Part shown: piece after piece, positions 46,701 to 61,700 of the stretch
How the letters are laid out: each line of letters begins with the position of its first letter
Position numbering within the stretch: position 1 is the stretch's first letter
Assembly: GCA_030063045.1 (NCBI GenBank)
Contig: JAQSEB010000137.1
Coordinates: 1,922,001-1,986,000 of the forward strand
DNA length: 64,000 bases
Source of the DNA: Pratylenchus scribneri
Taxonomy: Eukaryota > Nematoda > Chromadorea > Rhabditida > Pratylenchidae
Reading direction: 5' to 3'
Position numbers and translations under genes: made by a program
The notes under the pieces: model-generated
The model's input: only the letters and a program-made list of their open reading frames with translations
What the model was told of the DNA's origin: nothing
Database searches by the model: none

Positions 46701-49700
46701 TTTATTAATTAATTATTAGTTAGAAAGTAAGGAAAAGAACACACTGCAAGCACTCCTCTTGGGCAGTGCCACTCCCTTTCGACGGCAAAACAACCCTTCA
46801 TTGTATTGAGGCGGTGTTGGATCCGGCAAAGGCAACGGAGTTGGCGGTGGAAGTGGAGAGGAAATATTAATGTTTTCTTGACGGGAAGCAGGCCGACTGT
46901 TGGCTAAACTGTTGTTGGCAGTTTGATAGACCGAATCTACTTCTTTTTGACCATTTTGATGAATTTGTTGTTTTGGTATGTGGATTGTAGTTGATTGGTT
47001 AGGAAAAGAGCAAAATTGAGTGTTAGAGAGAAGAAGAAGGGAACTTGGAGAATAGTGAATTAAAAAGAATAGTAAAATAGGAATTTAGGGTTTAATGTCC
47101 TACATTCACAAACCAAATATACCCAAAATTGGATAGAGCTGGTCAAGACGCATTAAATGGTATATAATTTGTTATGGTTTGGTCAACAATTAAAGGGTAT
47201 TAAACGGTTTAAACCAATTTTGGTTTGGTCAACAATTAAAGGGTATTAAACGCTTTAAACTCATTTTGGTTTAATGGTTCAAAACCCATTTTGATTTAAT
47301 GGTTCAAAACCCATTTTGGTTTAATGGTTCAAAACCCATTTTGGTTTAATGGTTCAAAACCCATTTTGGTTTAATGGTTCAAAACCCATTTTGATTTAAT
47401 GGTTCAAAACCCATTTTGGTTTAATGGTTCAAAACCCATTTTGATTTAATGGTTCAAAACCCATTTTGGTTTAATGGTTCAAAACCCATTTTGGTTTAAT
47501 GGTTCAAAACCCATTTTGGTTTAATGGTTCAAAACCCATTTTGATTTAATGGTTCAAAACCCATTTTGATTTAATGGTTCGAAACCCATTTTGGTTTAAT
47601 GGTTCAAAACCCATTTTGGTTTAATGGTTCAAAACCCATTTTGATTTAATGGTTCAAAACCCATTTTGGTTTATGGTTCAAAACCCATTTTGGTTTAATG
47701 GTTCAAAACACATTTTGGTTTAATGGTTCAAAAATCAAAACCCATTTTGGTTTAATGGTTCAAAACCCATTTTGGTTTAATGGTTCAAAACTAAATTAGA
47801 ATTAGTTAAACGCCAGCCAAAAATTAATCAAATTATGCGTCTGATTAGATTTATCAAATTGGTATATTGTTTGTGAGTTTAGGATGATAAATTATTTATA
47901 ATTTTTTGGACAATTTCAATACTTTTTTCCCATTTTAAGTATTTTTATCATTTTAAAATTTAGATATTTTCCTTATTTAAATTCCTCAAATCTGACGGAA
48001 TTAAACCTCGATGAATTATTCTCACTTGCTTTGTGCCGAAATGGATTGTCGACTAATTCGTGAACTTAATGAAGCCGCAATATTGGCAAAATGATTGGCC
48101 GTATCCACTAGGCCATGATGGGCCATTTTCATTGTGTCCAATGATTGGGAATAGGGCAAAAGGGGCAACGGAAATGGCCGATGGAATGGGGAAAGGGAAA
48201 AACCGCACGAAGCCAGAGGAGAAATGCCAAAATTTGTGGTGGTGGAAATTGTTTTTGGTTGATTAATATTTGTATTAGAGGAAGAGTGAAGGAAGAATGA
48301 GGATGAAGCGGATGTGGAGGAGGGAAATGTTCGTGAGGATGGAAGAAGCGGATGAAGGCAATCTACGTAAATTTGTTTATTTCGGTTAATTAAGGGCAAA
48401 CAACGTGTAGAATTTAATATTTGAGGGCAATTTTTATGGGATTTATGTCTCATTTTTGGGAAAGTGTGAAAAATTTGTCTTTTGACAAGTCAATGAACTC
48501 GGCTTAAATTTTCTATTAGAAAAAATTCCAAACTATTTTAAAAATTTTAAAATTTCTATTCTAAAAAATTCCAAAATTTCTATTCAAAAAAATTCCAAAC
48601 TATTTTAAAAATTTTAAAATTTCTATTCTAAAAAATTCCAAACTATTTTAAAAATTTTAAAATTTCTATTCTAAAAAATTCCAAAATTTCTATTCAAAAA
48701 AATTCCAAACTATTTTAAAAATTTTAAAATTTCTATTCTAAAAAATTCTAAAATTTCTATTCAAAAAAATTCCAAACTATTTTAAAAATTTTAAAATTTC
48801 TATTCTAAAAAATTCCAAAATTTCTATTCAAAAAAATTCCAAAATTTCTATTCTATAAATTCCAAAATTTCAATTGCAAAAAATTCCAAAATTTCTACTA
48901 TTAAAAATATCTAAATTTTATTTAAAAATTTCTATTCTAAAAATTCGAAAATTTTTATTATAATAATGTCAAAATTTCTATTAGAAAAAATGCTAAAATT
49001 CCTAGAAAAAAATAACAAAGAAAAATTTAAATGAAAAATGCCAAAATTTAATTGCAATTTTCTCGTTCACACCCAAAAAACTGACCATCCGGTGCAGGCG
49101 TGCTCGTATTCATCAAATTTGGGATTGTAAATCGCAGCGACAAAATGTGGCCCAAATCATCCAGGGAAATCAGCGAACGGAGAATGGCACGGGCCCGGAT
49201 GCTGTCTCCTTTTCCTGCCTGAATTGAGGCACGATCCGGTGCGCATTTGGCCAACAAATCAACGAGGGAGGAGTAAAAGTCGAGAATGGCGGCACCCAAA
49301 TCCATGTAGTCCTCGCCTTCCGCCTCCTTGCTTGGATATTTGCCATGTTCCCGGAGGATTGGGGAATAGATGAGCCGGAGATCATCGCCCTCTTCCAAAT
49401 GGCGAATATCCTCGGAAAGGGCGATTGCTTCCTGCAAACAAAAAAATAGTAGTTGGTTTGTCACAATTTTTTATGGCTGTTTAATTTTAATTAAATTGGG
49501 GATTTCCATAATGTTAATTAGGAATAAGTGTATATTAAGCATTGTATTTTGTATTTTCCCTCAATCTGGTCCAAATATATTTCAATCTTGGTAAGCAAAT
49601 GTCAGCATTTCTTGGTAATCTAATAATATGCCAATATTTCTTGGTAAGAATATGCCAACACTTCTTGGTAAGAATATGCCAACACTTTTTGGTAAGAAAA

Positions 49701-52700
49701 TGCCGCCATTTCTTGGTAAGAAAATGCCGCCATTTCTTGGTAAGAAAATGTCAAGATTTCTTGGTAAGAAAATGCCGCCATTTCTTGGTAAGAAAATGTC
49801 AAGATTTCTTGGTAAGAAAATGCCGCCATTTCTTGGTAAGAAAATGTCAAGATTTCTTGGTAAGAAAATGTCAACATTTCTTTGTAAGTCAAATGCCAAT
49901 ATTTCTTGGTAAGAATATGCCGGCATTTCTTGGTAAGAAAATGGCAATATTTCTTGGTAAGAATATTCCAATATTTCTTAGTAAGAAAATGGCAACATTT
50001 CTTGGTAAGAAAATGTCAACATTTCTTGGTAAGAATATGCCGGCATTTCTTGGTAAGAAAATGTCAACATTTCTTGGTAAGAATATTCCGGCATTTCTTG
50101 GTAAGAAAATGTCAACATTTCTTGGTAAGAATATTCCGGCATTTCTTGGTAAGAAAATGGCAATATTTCTTGGTAAGAATATTCCAATATTTCTTAGTAA
50201 GAAAATGTCAAGATTTCTTGGTAAGAAAATGGCAACATTTCTCGGTAAGAAAATGGCAACATTTCTTGGTAGGCAAATGTCAACATTTGTTGGTAAACCA
50301 AATGAACCAATATTTAGCATAGATAGTTATATAGATCTCAATTTATAAATATTGGCATGAGATTGGACCTTACTAATAAGATGGGCAAATATGACTGAAA
50401 TAAGGTCAAATTCAAGTTTATTATCCCATTCGAAAATAAATGCAAATTTTTATTTAATAATTTTTAAATTTTAACCAATAAATCACATAAATCCCCCCTA
50501 ATATTTCTCAATCTTTCAATTACTCTGAATGCCGCAAATAGGCCTTGGCCTTCACCCTTCAGCGCCACGCCCAAACATTCCGGCCTTCGAATCAACAGCC
50601 GAATGACCAAATTTGCATTTTCCTCCACATTTTCGCCATTAATCCAGACACAAAAACGCAAAAAGTCCAGGTAGCGTTCGCCCTCTACCGGATCCCAGCC
50701 AATGTCGGGATAATCCCGGGCCAACAGTTCCGAATTTGGTTGTAGCCCACATCGCATCAAATAGACGGCAACTTTGTCCAATTCTTCCTCCTTTAGGGCC
50801 AATGCCAGCTCATTGTTGTCCATAAATGAGGAATAGGCCACGTCCAGGGGGACGGACCCGCGAAGGCTGGGACGGGCCAAAAGCATGGTGGCATTGTCCA
50901 ACAGGAAGGAAAGATGTTCGAACATGGCCTTTTGATTGAGCCGTGAGGTTCGGCAAAAATAGCAGAGGAAACGGGAACAGGCCACGACCATTTCGGATGC
51001 ATTCTGTGGAGGAGGGGAAATTTAATATATTATAATTAAATATTAATCTCATTAATTTATTTTAATTTAAATATATTAACATGTAAACTTTAACATGGCC
51101 AAAAGATTTTTTGAGCTACTAAGTAAATTTAATAATGGGACTTCAAATTCAGATGTAATAATGATGGAGAATTAAAAGAAAATTAAAGAATTTAAGAAGC
51201 TGCAATTTTAGGGCCCACTAATATTATTTGATTTCCCTTGAGGATTTTCATATACATAGAAGTAGACAATTTAAAAATTAATTTTAATAAATCATCAAGG
51301 AATGAAAAATTTTATTTTTTTTTTTTTGTTTTTTAAAGAACAGTCTGTTGTCTATCAAATTATATTAAATTTTATTTAGAATTGGTTTAGAAATGATGTG
51401 GAATTATTCCCAAAAACATTTATAATGATTTCTACTATGGTTTAGCGAAATTCATTGTGTTTTTTGGACACAACTTCATGAATTCTGCAATTTAAATAAA
51501 ATTAATATTATTTGATAGCCAAAAGTCTGCTCTTTAATTTAATAACAAAATTATAAAAATTGGTTCATTCCTTGATGAGTTATTAGTGTTCGAAACAAGT
51601 TTGGCTACCCCATTTTTACCCGATGAATGATGTCGGCTGGCACAATCGAAATAGTTTGTCCCGGTTCGGCGCCTTCCACAGCTTCAACGGCGGATTGTTG
51701 CCGAGTGAGTACGTTCATCATGATGCTCATCACATCCTCATGAACTCGAAGAAGACGCATTAAATCCGGATGTTGGAAGAAAATTCGATTGTTCATCAAT
51801 TGCCAAAGTCCACGCTTCAAAATGGTCTCTTCGGCCATTTCCAGTTGTACATTCAACAATTCGCGAATTTGCATCAAATATTCAACGAATTGCTGAAAGA
51901 ATAAAATGAAATTTGAATTGAAATTGCATTGCTTCTGCTCATTTGATTCAGTAGTGGATGATTGAGTACTGCTTGATAGTCTGCATTGGTTTTTGGCCTA
52001 TATCTCAATGAGGCTAAATCCAATCTGAGGAAGCTATATACCATTTAAAGGGTTGAGTTTACCTTACAAAATGGTATAATATTTTATTTAATTTTTGGAA
52101 CAATTTATGAAAAAAATGAATTTCCCTTGTGTAGAAGTCGAGTTAATAATCCCAATCACAGATTTTTAAGAGAATTCTATTTTTGTTAAATTTGAGTTTT
52201 ACAAAATCTTATTATTATTTTATAGAGGAAATTCAGCCAATTAAGTTGATATAGAGCTTTCTCAGATTGGTTTTAGCCTCATTCAACTATAGGCCAAAAA
52301 ACGATGGAGTTTCATGAAGAACTCGAGTTAACCTATGTCATAGTTTTTAAATGAATTTATTTTTTTATCTCTATCGAATTTAAAAAAAAACTAATAAGGG
52401 AGTTATTTTATGGTTAGTAGCTCTTTCAAATGATAGAGTTTTCTCAGTTTGGCGAAAGTTTCGCTGTGAGTTATTATCAGACTAATTTTGCAGATTCTCA
52501 AGCAGTATCTTCGAACTTCGATTGTCTTTTTTCCCTTTTAAGTTAGGGTCTCTCAAAAGTCGGTTTTACAAAGATATTTTTGAAAATTGTAGATTTTGAA
52601 TTTCTCCTTTTTTCGGTTTTAAGCGGAGAAATAATTCCAAATTTCGGTTTTAAATTGTGCTGAAAACTCACCCGAACATCCTCCAAATTCCTCTCATGCA

Positions 52701-55700
52701 AAACGTAGGTTTGCCCCAATGAATCCATCATTTCCTTCACTCCAGCGTATTGTCGAAGTAAAAGCGCGAAAATGGCCCGAATCAGTTCATTCGATTCAAT
52801 TTCACTTTCATTCGCCCATCGTTTCAGCATTCCAATAATCAGTTGCCGAAAATTTTCCGTTCCCCTATGATCGTCCCGGCCCAAATCGCCTTTTGGCAAA
52901 GGTGGGACCGAAATCAACAATTGGGCCAATTTGTCCACCCAGGACAGTTCTTCATCTTCCTCATTTCCTTCGGCTTCTTTCCATTCTCTTTCTGGCCTAT
53001 TTTCGGCCTCATCCATTGCCATTATTGCTGGTTTCTTTCGGCCTACTTTGGCAACCAACGTTTGGCAGAATTCGCGCAATCTTTCCTGCAAATGTTCCGA
53101 TGTTGGGCATTGGTCCTCGTCGGCTTCTTCGTCAATGTAACGCATTGAACCGTCCTCTTTCACTTTACAATTTAGCAATCGATACATCTATAAAGGGTAT
53201 GGGATTTAGATAATTCAAAAAATCGATAATTTTAATTTGCTGAAAAAACAATGAAATTGCAGAAAAAAGAATTAAATTGCAAAATAATTAGACTCGCTTA
53301 AGTATGGATTTGTACTACATTCATTAACCAAATATAACCAAAAATGGATAGGGCTGGTCAAGACGCATTGAATGATATATAATTTGGTTATGGTTTGATC
53401 AACAATTAAAGGGTATTAAACGGTTTAAACCCATTTTGGTTTGGTCAACAATTAAAGGGTATTAAACGGTTTAAACCCATTTTGGTTTGATCAACAATTA
53501 AAGGGTATTAAACGGTTTAAACCCATTTTGGTTTGGTCAACAATTAAAGGGTATTAAACGATTTAAACCCATTTTGGTTTGGTCAACAATTAAAGGGTAT
53601 TAAACGGTTTAAACCCATTTTGGTTTGGTCAACACTTAAAGGGTAATAAACAGTTTAAACCCAGTTTGGCTTAATGGTTCAAAACTAAATTGGAATTGGT
53701 TAAACCCAAAGCCAAAACATAATCAAATGATTCGTCTTGAAGAGCGCTACCCATTGAATTTAAGTTTTATGGGCCATTATACTTTCTCGTCAACAAAATT
53801 TTGCTCTTTTACCTGCTCTTTTGGAGGACAACGAAATTCCTTTGTCCGTTTTGCCGCTTCCGCAGGTGGCATATCCGTCTGTTTTATTTCCAAATATCTT
53901 CTGCATTGATCCTGCTGCAATTCGGCAACAAATCCATCGCAAAATGCCACCATCGACTCGACCCTTTGCCGAACTTGAATATCACAAAGATGGTCAAGGA
54001 GGCGAACAAATTGCAATTTGACGCCTTCGGCCAACTCAATGTCAGCCAATCCTTTTCGCATTGAATATGGTGAATTGTCACCTTCTTGTTGTTCATCCGC
54101 AAATGAAGATGGATGGATCAATTGGAGTACTTCAACCAATTCTTCATCGGTGATCAGTCCAATCACAAGAAGGGCATCCAATAATTTGAGAATTGGTCTG
54201 GAAAATGTGGATTTATTTTAAATGTTTTCAACCAAATAATATTTTTAAATTTAATTCTGATTTTCATTCCGGAAAGTTTTAATTCTGATTTCTTTCCGGA
54301 AAGTTTTAATTCTGATTTCTTTCCGGAAAGTTTTAATTCTGATTTTCATTCCGGAAAGTTTTAATTCTGATTTTCATTCCGGAAAGTTTTAATTCTGATT
54401 TTCTTTCCGGAAAGTTTTAATTCTGATTTTCATTCCGGAAAGTTTTAATTCTGATTTTCATTCCGGAAAGTTTTAATTCTGATTTCTTTCCGGAATGTTT
54501 TAATTCTGATTTCTTTCCGGAAAGTTTTAATTCTGATTTCTTTCCGGAAAGTTTTAATTCTGATTTCTTTCCGGAAAGTTTTAATTCTGATTTCTTTCCG
54601 GAAAGTTTTAATTCTGATTTTCATTCCGGAAAGTTTTAATTCTGATTTTCATTCCGGAAAGTTTTAATTCTGATTTCTTTCCGGAAAGTTTTAATTCTGA
54701 TTTCTTTCCGGAAAGTTTTAATTCTGATTTTCATTCCGGAAAGTTTTAATTCTGATTTTCATTCCGGAAAGTTTTAATTCTGATTTTCTTTCCGGAAAGT
54801 TTTAATTCTGATTTCTTTCCGGAAAGTTTTAATTCTGATTTTCATTCCGGAAAGTTTTAATTCTGATTTTCATTCCGGAAAGTTTTAATTCTGATTTTCT
54901 TTCCGGAAAGTTTTAATTCTGATTTTCATTCCGGAAAGTTTTAATTCTGATTTTCATTCCGGAAAGTTTTAATTCTGATTTCTTTCCGGAATGTTTTAAT
55001 TCTGATTTCTTTCCGGAAAGTTTTAATTCTGATTTCTTTCCGGAAAGTTTTAATTCTGATTTCTTTCCGGAAAGTTTTAATTCTGATTTTCATTCCGGAA
55101 AGTTTAATTCTGATTTCTTTCCGGAAAGTTTTAATTCTGATTTCTTTCCGGAAAGTTTTAATTCTGATTTCTTTCCGGAAAGTTTTAATTCTGATTTTCA
55201 TTCCGGAAAGTTTTAATTCTGATTTTCATTCCGGAAAGTTTTAATTCTGATTTTCATTCCGGAAAGTTTTAATTCTGATTTTCATTCCGGAAAGTTTTAA
55301 TTCTGATTTTCATTTAGGAAAGTTTTAATTCTGATTTCTTTCCGGAAAGTTTTAATTCTGATTTCTTTCCGGAAAGTTTTAATTCTGATTTTCATTCCGG
55401 AAAGTTTTAATTCTGATTTCTTTCCGGAAAGTTTTAATTCTGATTTCTTTCCGGAAAGTTTTAATTCTGATTTCTTTCCGGAAAGTTTTAATTCTGATTT
55501 CTTTCCGGAAAGTTTTAATTCTGATTTCTTTCCGGAAAGTTTTAATTCTGATTTTCATTCCGGAAAGTTTTAATTCTGATTTTCATTTAGGAAAGTTTTA
55601 AATAAGCATTGCCTCGCAAATTAATTATAACTCACTCAAAATGATCCAAATTGCAGCCACCCATAAAATCTCTGCAACTCAACACGGCATTTTGGGTGAC

Positions 55701-58700
55701 AATTCGGAATGCGGACATCACATGTTCCTTCAACCGTTTAAAGTCCAATTGAGGTGGCAGTAAACGAGTTTCTGGATCACGAGAAGCAAAATTCGTTTGG
55801 ACACTTTCACATTTCATTTCAGGTAAAATGCAAACAAGGGGACCCAAAACTTGTGGATATCTTCCCACAGCATCTTGGCCAAAAACATCCTTTTCGCCCA
55901 ATTCATTCACAAGGGGTATCACATATTCTTTTGCAGTAGAAAGCCGAGCATCGGCATGTGTTCGCAAATGGACGGCAATAAGAAAATTGATAAGGCCTTG
56001 GCGCATTGGACCCGACAAATATGGATTCCGGACGGCATAAATCAGCTGCCTTTCATCCAAATGGGCACAAAGTTGATGGGCAACACGTTGATTTCCATGT
56101 GCTGCCAATTTACAATACAAATTCAATGTTCGGGCGTGGAAATTGAGTAAATCCGGCTTTTCAATCAATTCCAGGATGTCCACGGATTCATCCCTTTCCG
56201 GTACATAAACCATCAAAACACGGACTGGCTCATCGCAGAGAACAGACCAACCTAAAAGAATAGGAGAAAATGGGCTGGAAAATTTTGTTAAATTTATTAT
56301 TAAATTAATGAGCAGAGTTTTGGCTACCGAGAATAATAATAATAAATTTATTTAAATTTGTTCAAAATTTATGAAGTCGTGCTCAAAAAAATAATCAAAA
56401 ATTTCATCAAATCCATAGTAAGTAAAGATCATTTTAAATATATTTTGGGTGTACAACTTCATCAATTCTGAATCAATTTAAATAAAATTAGTATAATTTG
56501 ATAGCCAAAACCAAAAGTCTGTTCTTTAATATGATAGAAAGAAAAACAAAATTTTTTCAATCTTTGATGAGTTATTTATTATAAAAGGCGACAGAATGCT
56601 CCTAAGTGTTAATGCCAATTTGCCTACCAATTGTATCGGACAATTTCAATGCGCTGGCTCGTAATGTTTCATTTGGGACACGGGCCCAATGGACGGGTCG
56701 AAGTGTTTCGAGGCCCAAACGAGGTGGACAATATGGGATCAGGGATTTGGCTGAGCATTTGAACATTGCCGACGAAAGGGGATAGGCAAATTTGATGCGG
56801 CCCAATTCGAATTGGAGAATTTCATGGCCAGTCGGGACAAAAAATGCGGCCGGATAAAGAATAGCTTCGGGTTCCAGCTAAAAAATTGAAATTTTTAATT
56901 TGCCAAAAAATAGTAAATATAAAAAACAATTATAATAGTTTAAAAATGAGGGTTTATCCTACATTCCCAAACCAAATATACCTAAAATTGGATAGAGCTG
57001 TTCAAGACGCATTGAATGGTATATAATTTGTTATGGTTTGGTCAACATTGAAATGGTATTAAACGGTTTAAACCCATTTTGGTTTGGTCAACAATTAAAG
57101 GGTATTAAACGGTTTAAACCCATTTTGGTTTGGTCAACAATTAAAGGGTATTAAACGGTTTAAACCCATTTTGGTTTGGTCAACAATTAAAGGGTATTAA
57201 ACGGTTTAAACCCATTTTGGTTTGGTCAACAATTAAAGGGTATTAAACGGTTTAAACCCATTTTGGTTTGGTCAACAATTAAAGGGTATTAATCGGTTTA
57301 AACCCATTTTGGTTTGGTCAACAATTAAAGGGTATTAAACGGTTTGAACCCATTTTGGTTTAATGGATCAAAACTAAATTAGAATTGGTTTAAATATAAT
57401 TTACCTTAAATTTCATGCCAGTATCTTGTCCCTGTGCATGAAAGGACAATTCGCCCAATGAAATATCAATGAGGCAGCCAATTTGCAATCCGGACACTTT
57501 TGTATTGGCCACATCCCCAACGGCACTCAACAAATCCACCGCATTCAGCATGTAACAATTTCGGTATTCAATGCTTTCGGACGTGTCCCCGTGATGGTCC
57601 AATTCGTTGTAGCGACATTTTCGGATAGAAGTGGTCGCATTGAACACTTTATCGTAGGCATGGAATTGGGGGCGGACCCAGCCAATCCAAACATTCGACA
57701 AATCTTGGCCAGGGAAAATGCGTATGCCGAAGTAGAATTCGTCAATCTAAAAATTAAAGATAATTTTCTTTTTTTTTCTAAATTTTTCTTATTAGCCTAT
57801 ATCCCAGCTAATAAGGTTTAAATTTTAAAATTAATTTCTATATGAGGAGAGAGGATTATATTTTTGATATGAAATGATTAATCAACAATTAATTGGTTAG
57901 ATATTGAATATTTAAAATAAATTTAATTAAAAATCACGCTACATGATTTGCCATAATGAAATTGTCGGTCTCATCATTGAATTTAAATGGAAAATATGAT
58001 AAAAAAATTCCAAATAGTTTCCATTTTTTAAAGTCTTCAAAAATGTTAAAAACCCTTTTAAGGAAATTAGATTAATAAAGGTTTAAAAATTAATTAAAAT
58101 CCCAAAATTTTAACTTTTTAAACAATTTGCATTCGCAGCAAACCCATCAATTCTTCCCCTAATTAAATAACCCATCAGAGTGCTATAATTAATATCTAAA
58201 ATCAAATTTAATTCAAAAAATAGAATAAATATTCAATATTTTGGCCAATTTTGTCGTTTTTGGCCATTTTTACATTTTCCATCAGCTATCTTCTCTAATC
58301 AAAAAATCCCAATTAGACTAATGCGTATTTACAACCTGTTCGCCCATTTCCTGCATGGCCATCAAATCGTCCAGCAATGGGCCTCCCTCCTCTCCCGGCA
58401 ATGACATTCGATGTCCAGCGGCCACATTTTGCTGTTCTATCAAAATGGATGAACTTGGCCCCGGCGACTCAATTAATGCATTCAATGATGATGGCAGAAT
58501 TGTGGTGGATTGAGGTCGGCTGGAAGCAATCACCAATGATTGATCAATCATTTCTGCAGTAGGTGCCGGTCTTTTGCTGCTGGCGAATCGTTTTTTCAGC
58601 GGTGATAGACGTCTTTTTACGGTTGGTTGGCGGCCTGGCCCAGATGAAGGCATATCGGCTGGCAGCACTGTTAAAAATTTTCAATAATTATAAATCAAAT

Positions 58701-61700
58701 AATTTTTATTTGAATATTTAAATGGTATATTGTAATTGTGAATAATCTAAAGATTATTCACAATTTGAAATTTTTGACAACTGCTGATGAGTACCTTCGA
58801 TCGGGAAAACGCAAAAAAAATTGGTTTATAACTCATCAAGGATTGAATCAATTTTGATAATTTTATAAATTAAATTAAGGGCTATTTAAATTGATTCAGG
58901 ATTAATGAAATTGACCAGAAAAACAACTCAAAATTTTCATTAATCCATGGTAAAGATTTTTTAGAATGATTCTTTAGACAAGAATTCATATATGAACCAA
59001 TTTAACCAAAAGACAGCTTATTAATTAAATATAAAAATCATAAAAATATATTCCTTTTTTATTAATTATAATAAGCGTTTGGATCAAGTTGAGGCGAATC
59101 GATTAGTAAGATTTTTAAATTACATTTTCGATAGGTTTTTAATTATTTTCAAAAAGATTTTAAAGTATCTTGGCCAAAAGAAGTTCCAGGTTCCAAATCG
59201 GTGGTACTAAATCCTAACATTTCCCCAATTCCCCTCCCAATTATTTACGTGCATCGCCGTCCATTCGGCTGGCCCCTCCAATTGAGGTTGCATCAAAACT
59301 GCGCGGCATCGGTTTCAGCATTGGCGTTGTTCCCCCCAAGAAATCCTCCGTCGTCCGTTGATGCCTTTTCCCATCGTCCTTGTGTTGTCTTTGCCTTTCC
59401 CGAATTCGACCCAAAATTCCGGAACTTTTCTTCTGTCCGTGAGCTTTTTGCTGTTCTCGATTTGGTGCAATTTCTCGTCTACTACTTTCTTCGCCTGCAC
59501 TCACTAAAATTTTTTTTTCAAAATAATTTTATTATATCCGAGGGCTCCGATCTGCATTGATTTTTCGGATTTGTTCAGACTTTTAGCGAATTATCTAATT
59601 TTTTATAAATTTTTTTCCTTGTAAAATTACTAATTTCTGTGCAATTTCTGGATTAAATTTTTTCTTCTGCTGGACTATTTTTGACTTAAATTTTTTGTAT
59701 AAAAATTTAACTTAAAAATATACGGTAAGTGAAAAATATGATATTTTAATGGATTTATGAAAAAATAAATATTTTTCCTTTGATTTTTTAAAGAATACTA
59801 TGATTTCAAAAATTTTCAAAATTTTCTTTGATTTTTAAGAATTTTTCAATTTTTTTGATTTAAAAAATTTCTTTTGAATTTTATAAAATATTCATTTTTT
59901 TATTTTAAAAATTTTTCAATTTTTGTTTTTTAAAAATTTTTCAATTTTATTTTTTTTATTTTAAAAATTTTTCAATTTTCGTTTTTTAAAAATTTTTCAA
60001 TTTTATTTTCGATTTTTAAAAACTTTTTTTAAAATTTTTCAGAATTTTTTTTAATTTTTCAGAATTTTCTTTGATTTTTAACTTTTTCAAAATTTTCTTT
60101 AATTTTAAGAATTTTTAAAATGTTTGAATTTTGACCGCAAAATAGAAATTTTATGAAATTTTTCTGAATTCGAAAATATTTTGATCGGAACCCTAATTAA
60201 TCCTCTAAAAATTTTACGCTAATGCCGCCGCCCCCTCCTCATGATGGCTTGAATCGAATGATGAAGTTTTATGTGTCCGAAGGGATCGTTTGTCGGCATC
60301 AATTGGTTCTTGACTGCTGTGCCGGAATGCTGCCAACAATCCTTTTTTGCGGGGCTAAAAACAATTAACATTTATTCGGATATACATTTTAGACGTGAAC
60401 GATTATAATTCATAGAAGATCAACACAATTTCGATTATAAAATTAAAGAGTAAACTTTTTACTTTTGGCTAAATAAATATATTAGTTTTATGTAAAATTG
60501 TTCAAAATTGATGAAATTATGCTCAAAAAATTACTGAAAATTTTGCTAATCCATAATGGATGTCATTTTAAATGTTTTTTTTTTGTTCACAAATTCCTCA
60601 ATTCTGTACCAATTTAAAAAAAAAAATTTAATTTGATAGAAAAAAAGTTTACTCTTTAATTTGATTATATTAAAATTGATTCACTTCTTGGTGAATTATA
60701 ATATTCGCATCAACTTAGCTACCCTCAAGAAGCTTTTTATTTTTAATTAAATAAATTAAATTATATGATGGAATTTCAATTAAATGAAAGGCTATTTCGC
60801 CTATAATTTAGGGGAAGAATATGGTTTCAAAAATGTAGAAATAATTTTTTTATCTCTAAAAATTTTCAGTAATTTAAATTAAAATATAGCATGAAAATTT
60901 AAATTAAATTAAAAAATTCTTCGTCAGTAATTTCGGAAGCGAATATGATATCAAAAAATTTGGAAAATTTTTTGATATCAATAAAAATTTCAAGAATATC
61001 GCCTCACCTTTTCCTCCTCTCGATTTGCAGCTTGTGCCGCTTTTAGCAGTGAAGAAAGTGAGGCATTCCGCTTTTGTTGGAAATCCTCCATTCTTGCGTG
61101 CAATTCCTCCTTATTCCTATCAAATTTCCACCTTTATTTTTCCTAAAATGTCCCCAAAAGAACAACCTGCCCTTTGTGAATGTTCGATTGCACCGGACCG
61201 GCAGGGAAAGACGAACAAATTCCATTCTCGACTGCTTTTCCTGGCCACTTCCATCAGTGCTCCCCGTCTTTTGGCAAATTTTCAAGCAAGGTGGCGAAGT
61301 GGCCGTTGCTGGCACTCTTTGGACTTCAAATTTGGAGCGTTCATCAATTTCTGAAAATTTTGCCATCCGTTTGGCATACCAAAGGGGAATTGGCCGGAAC
61401 ATATTACTGAATAATAATTTAGGCAATATTGGCCTCAAAAATCTTTTACTTACACGCAAAATGGCTCATAGCCTTCCTGAAGGCCGCAAGTCGTGAAAAA
61501 TTTGAGCGAATTTGAGTCTTGGCCAAAATTGAATTTGCCACGCTGCCCGGCTGCTAATGTCATTGCGGGCACAAATCTGCAAGTAAATTATAATTTCATA
61601 TAATTTTTATTGTTAAAATTCGACGAAATAAAAATTTTTTAAATATCCCCAAATTCTCTGACCCGACGCGGTTAATAATTAAATTATTAATCTGAATTAA

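Noticed and set aside
49542..50348. 268-codon plus-strand frame and 129-143 codon minus-strand frames
   Set aside because: The 24-bp array is open in several frames on both strands at once, which marks repetition, not coding.
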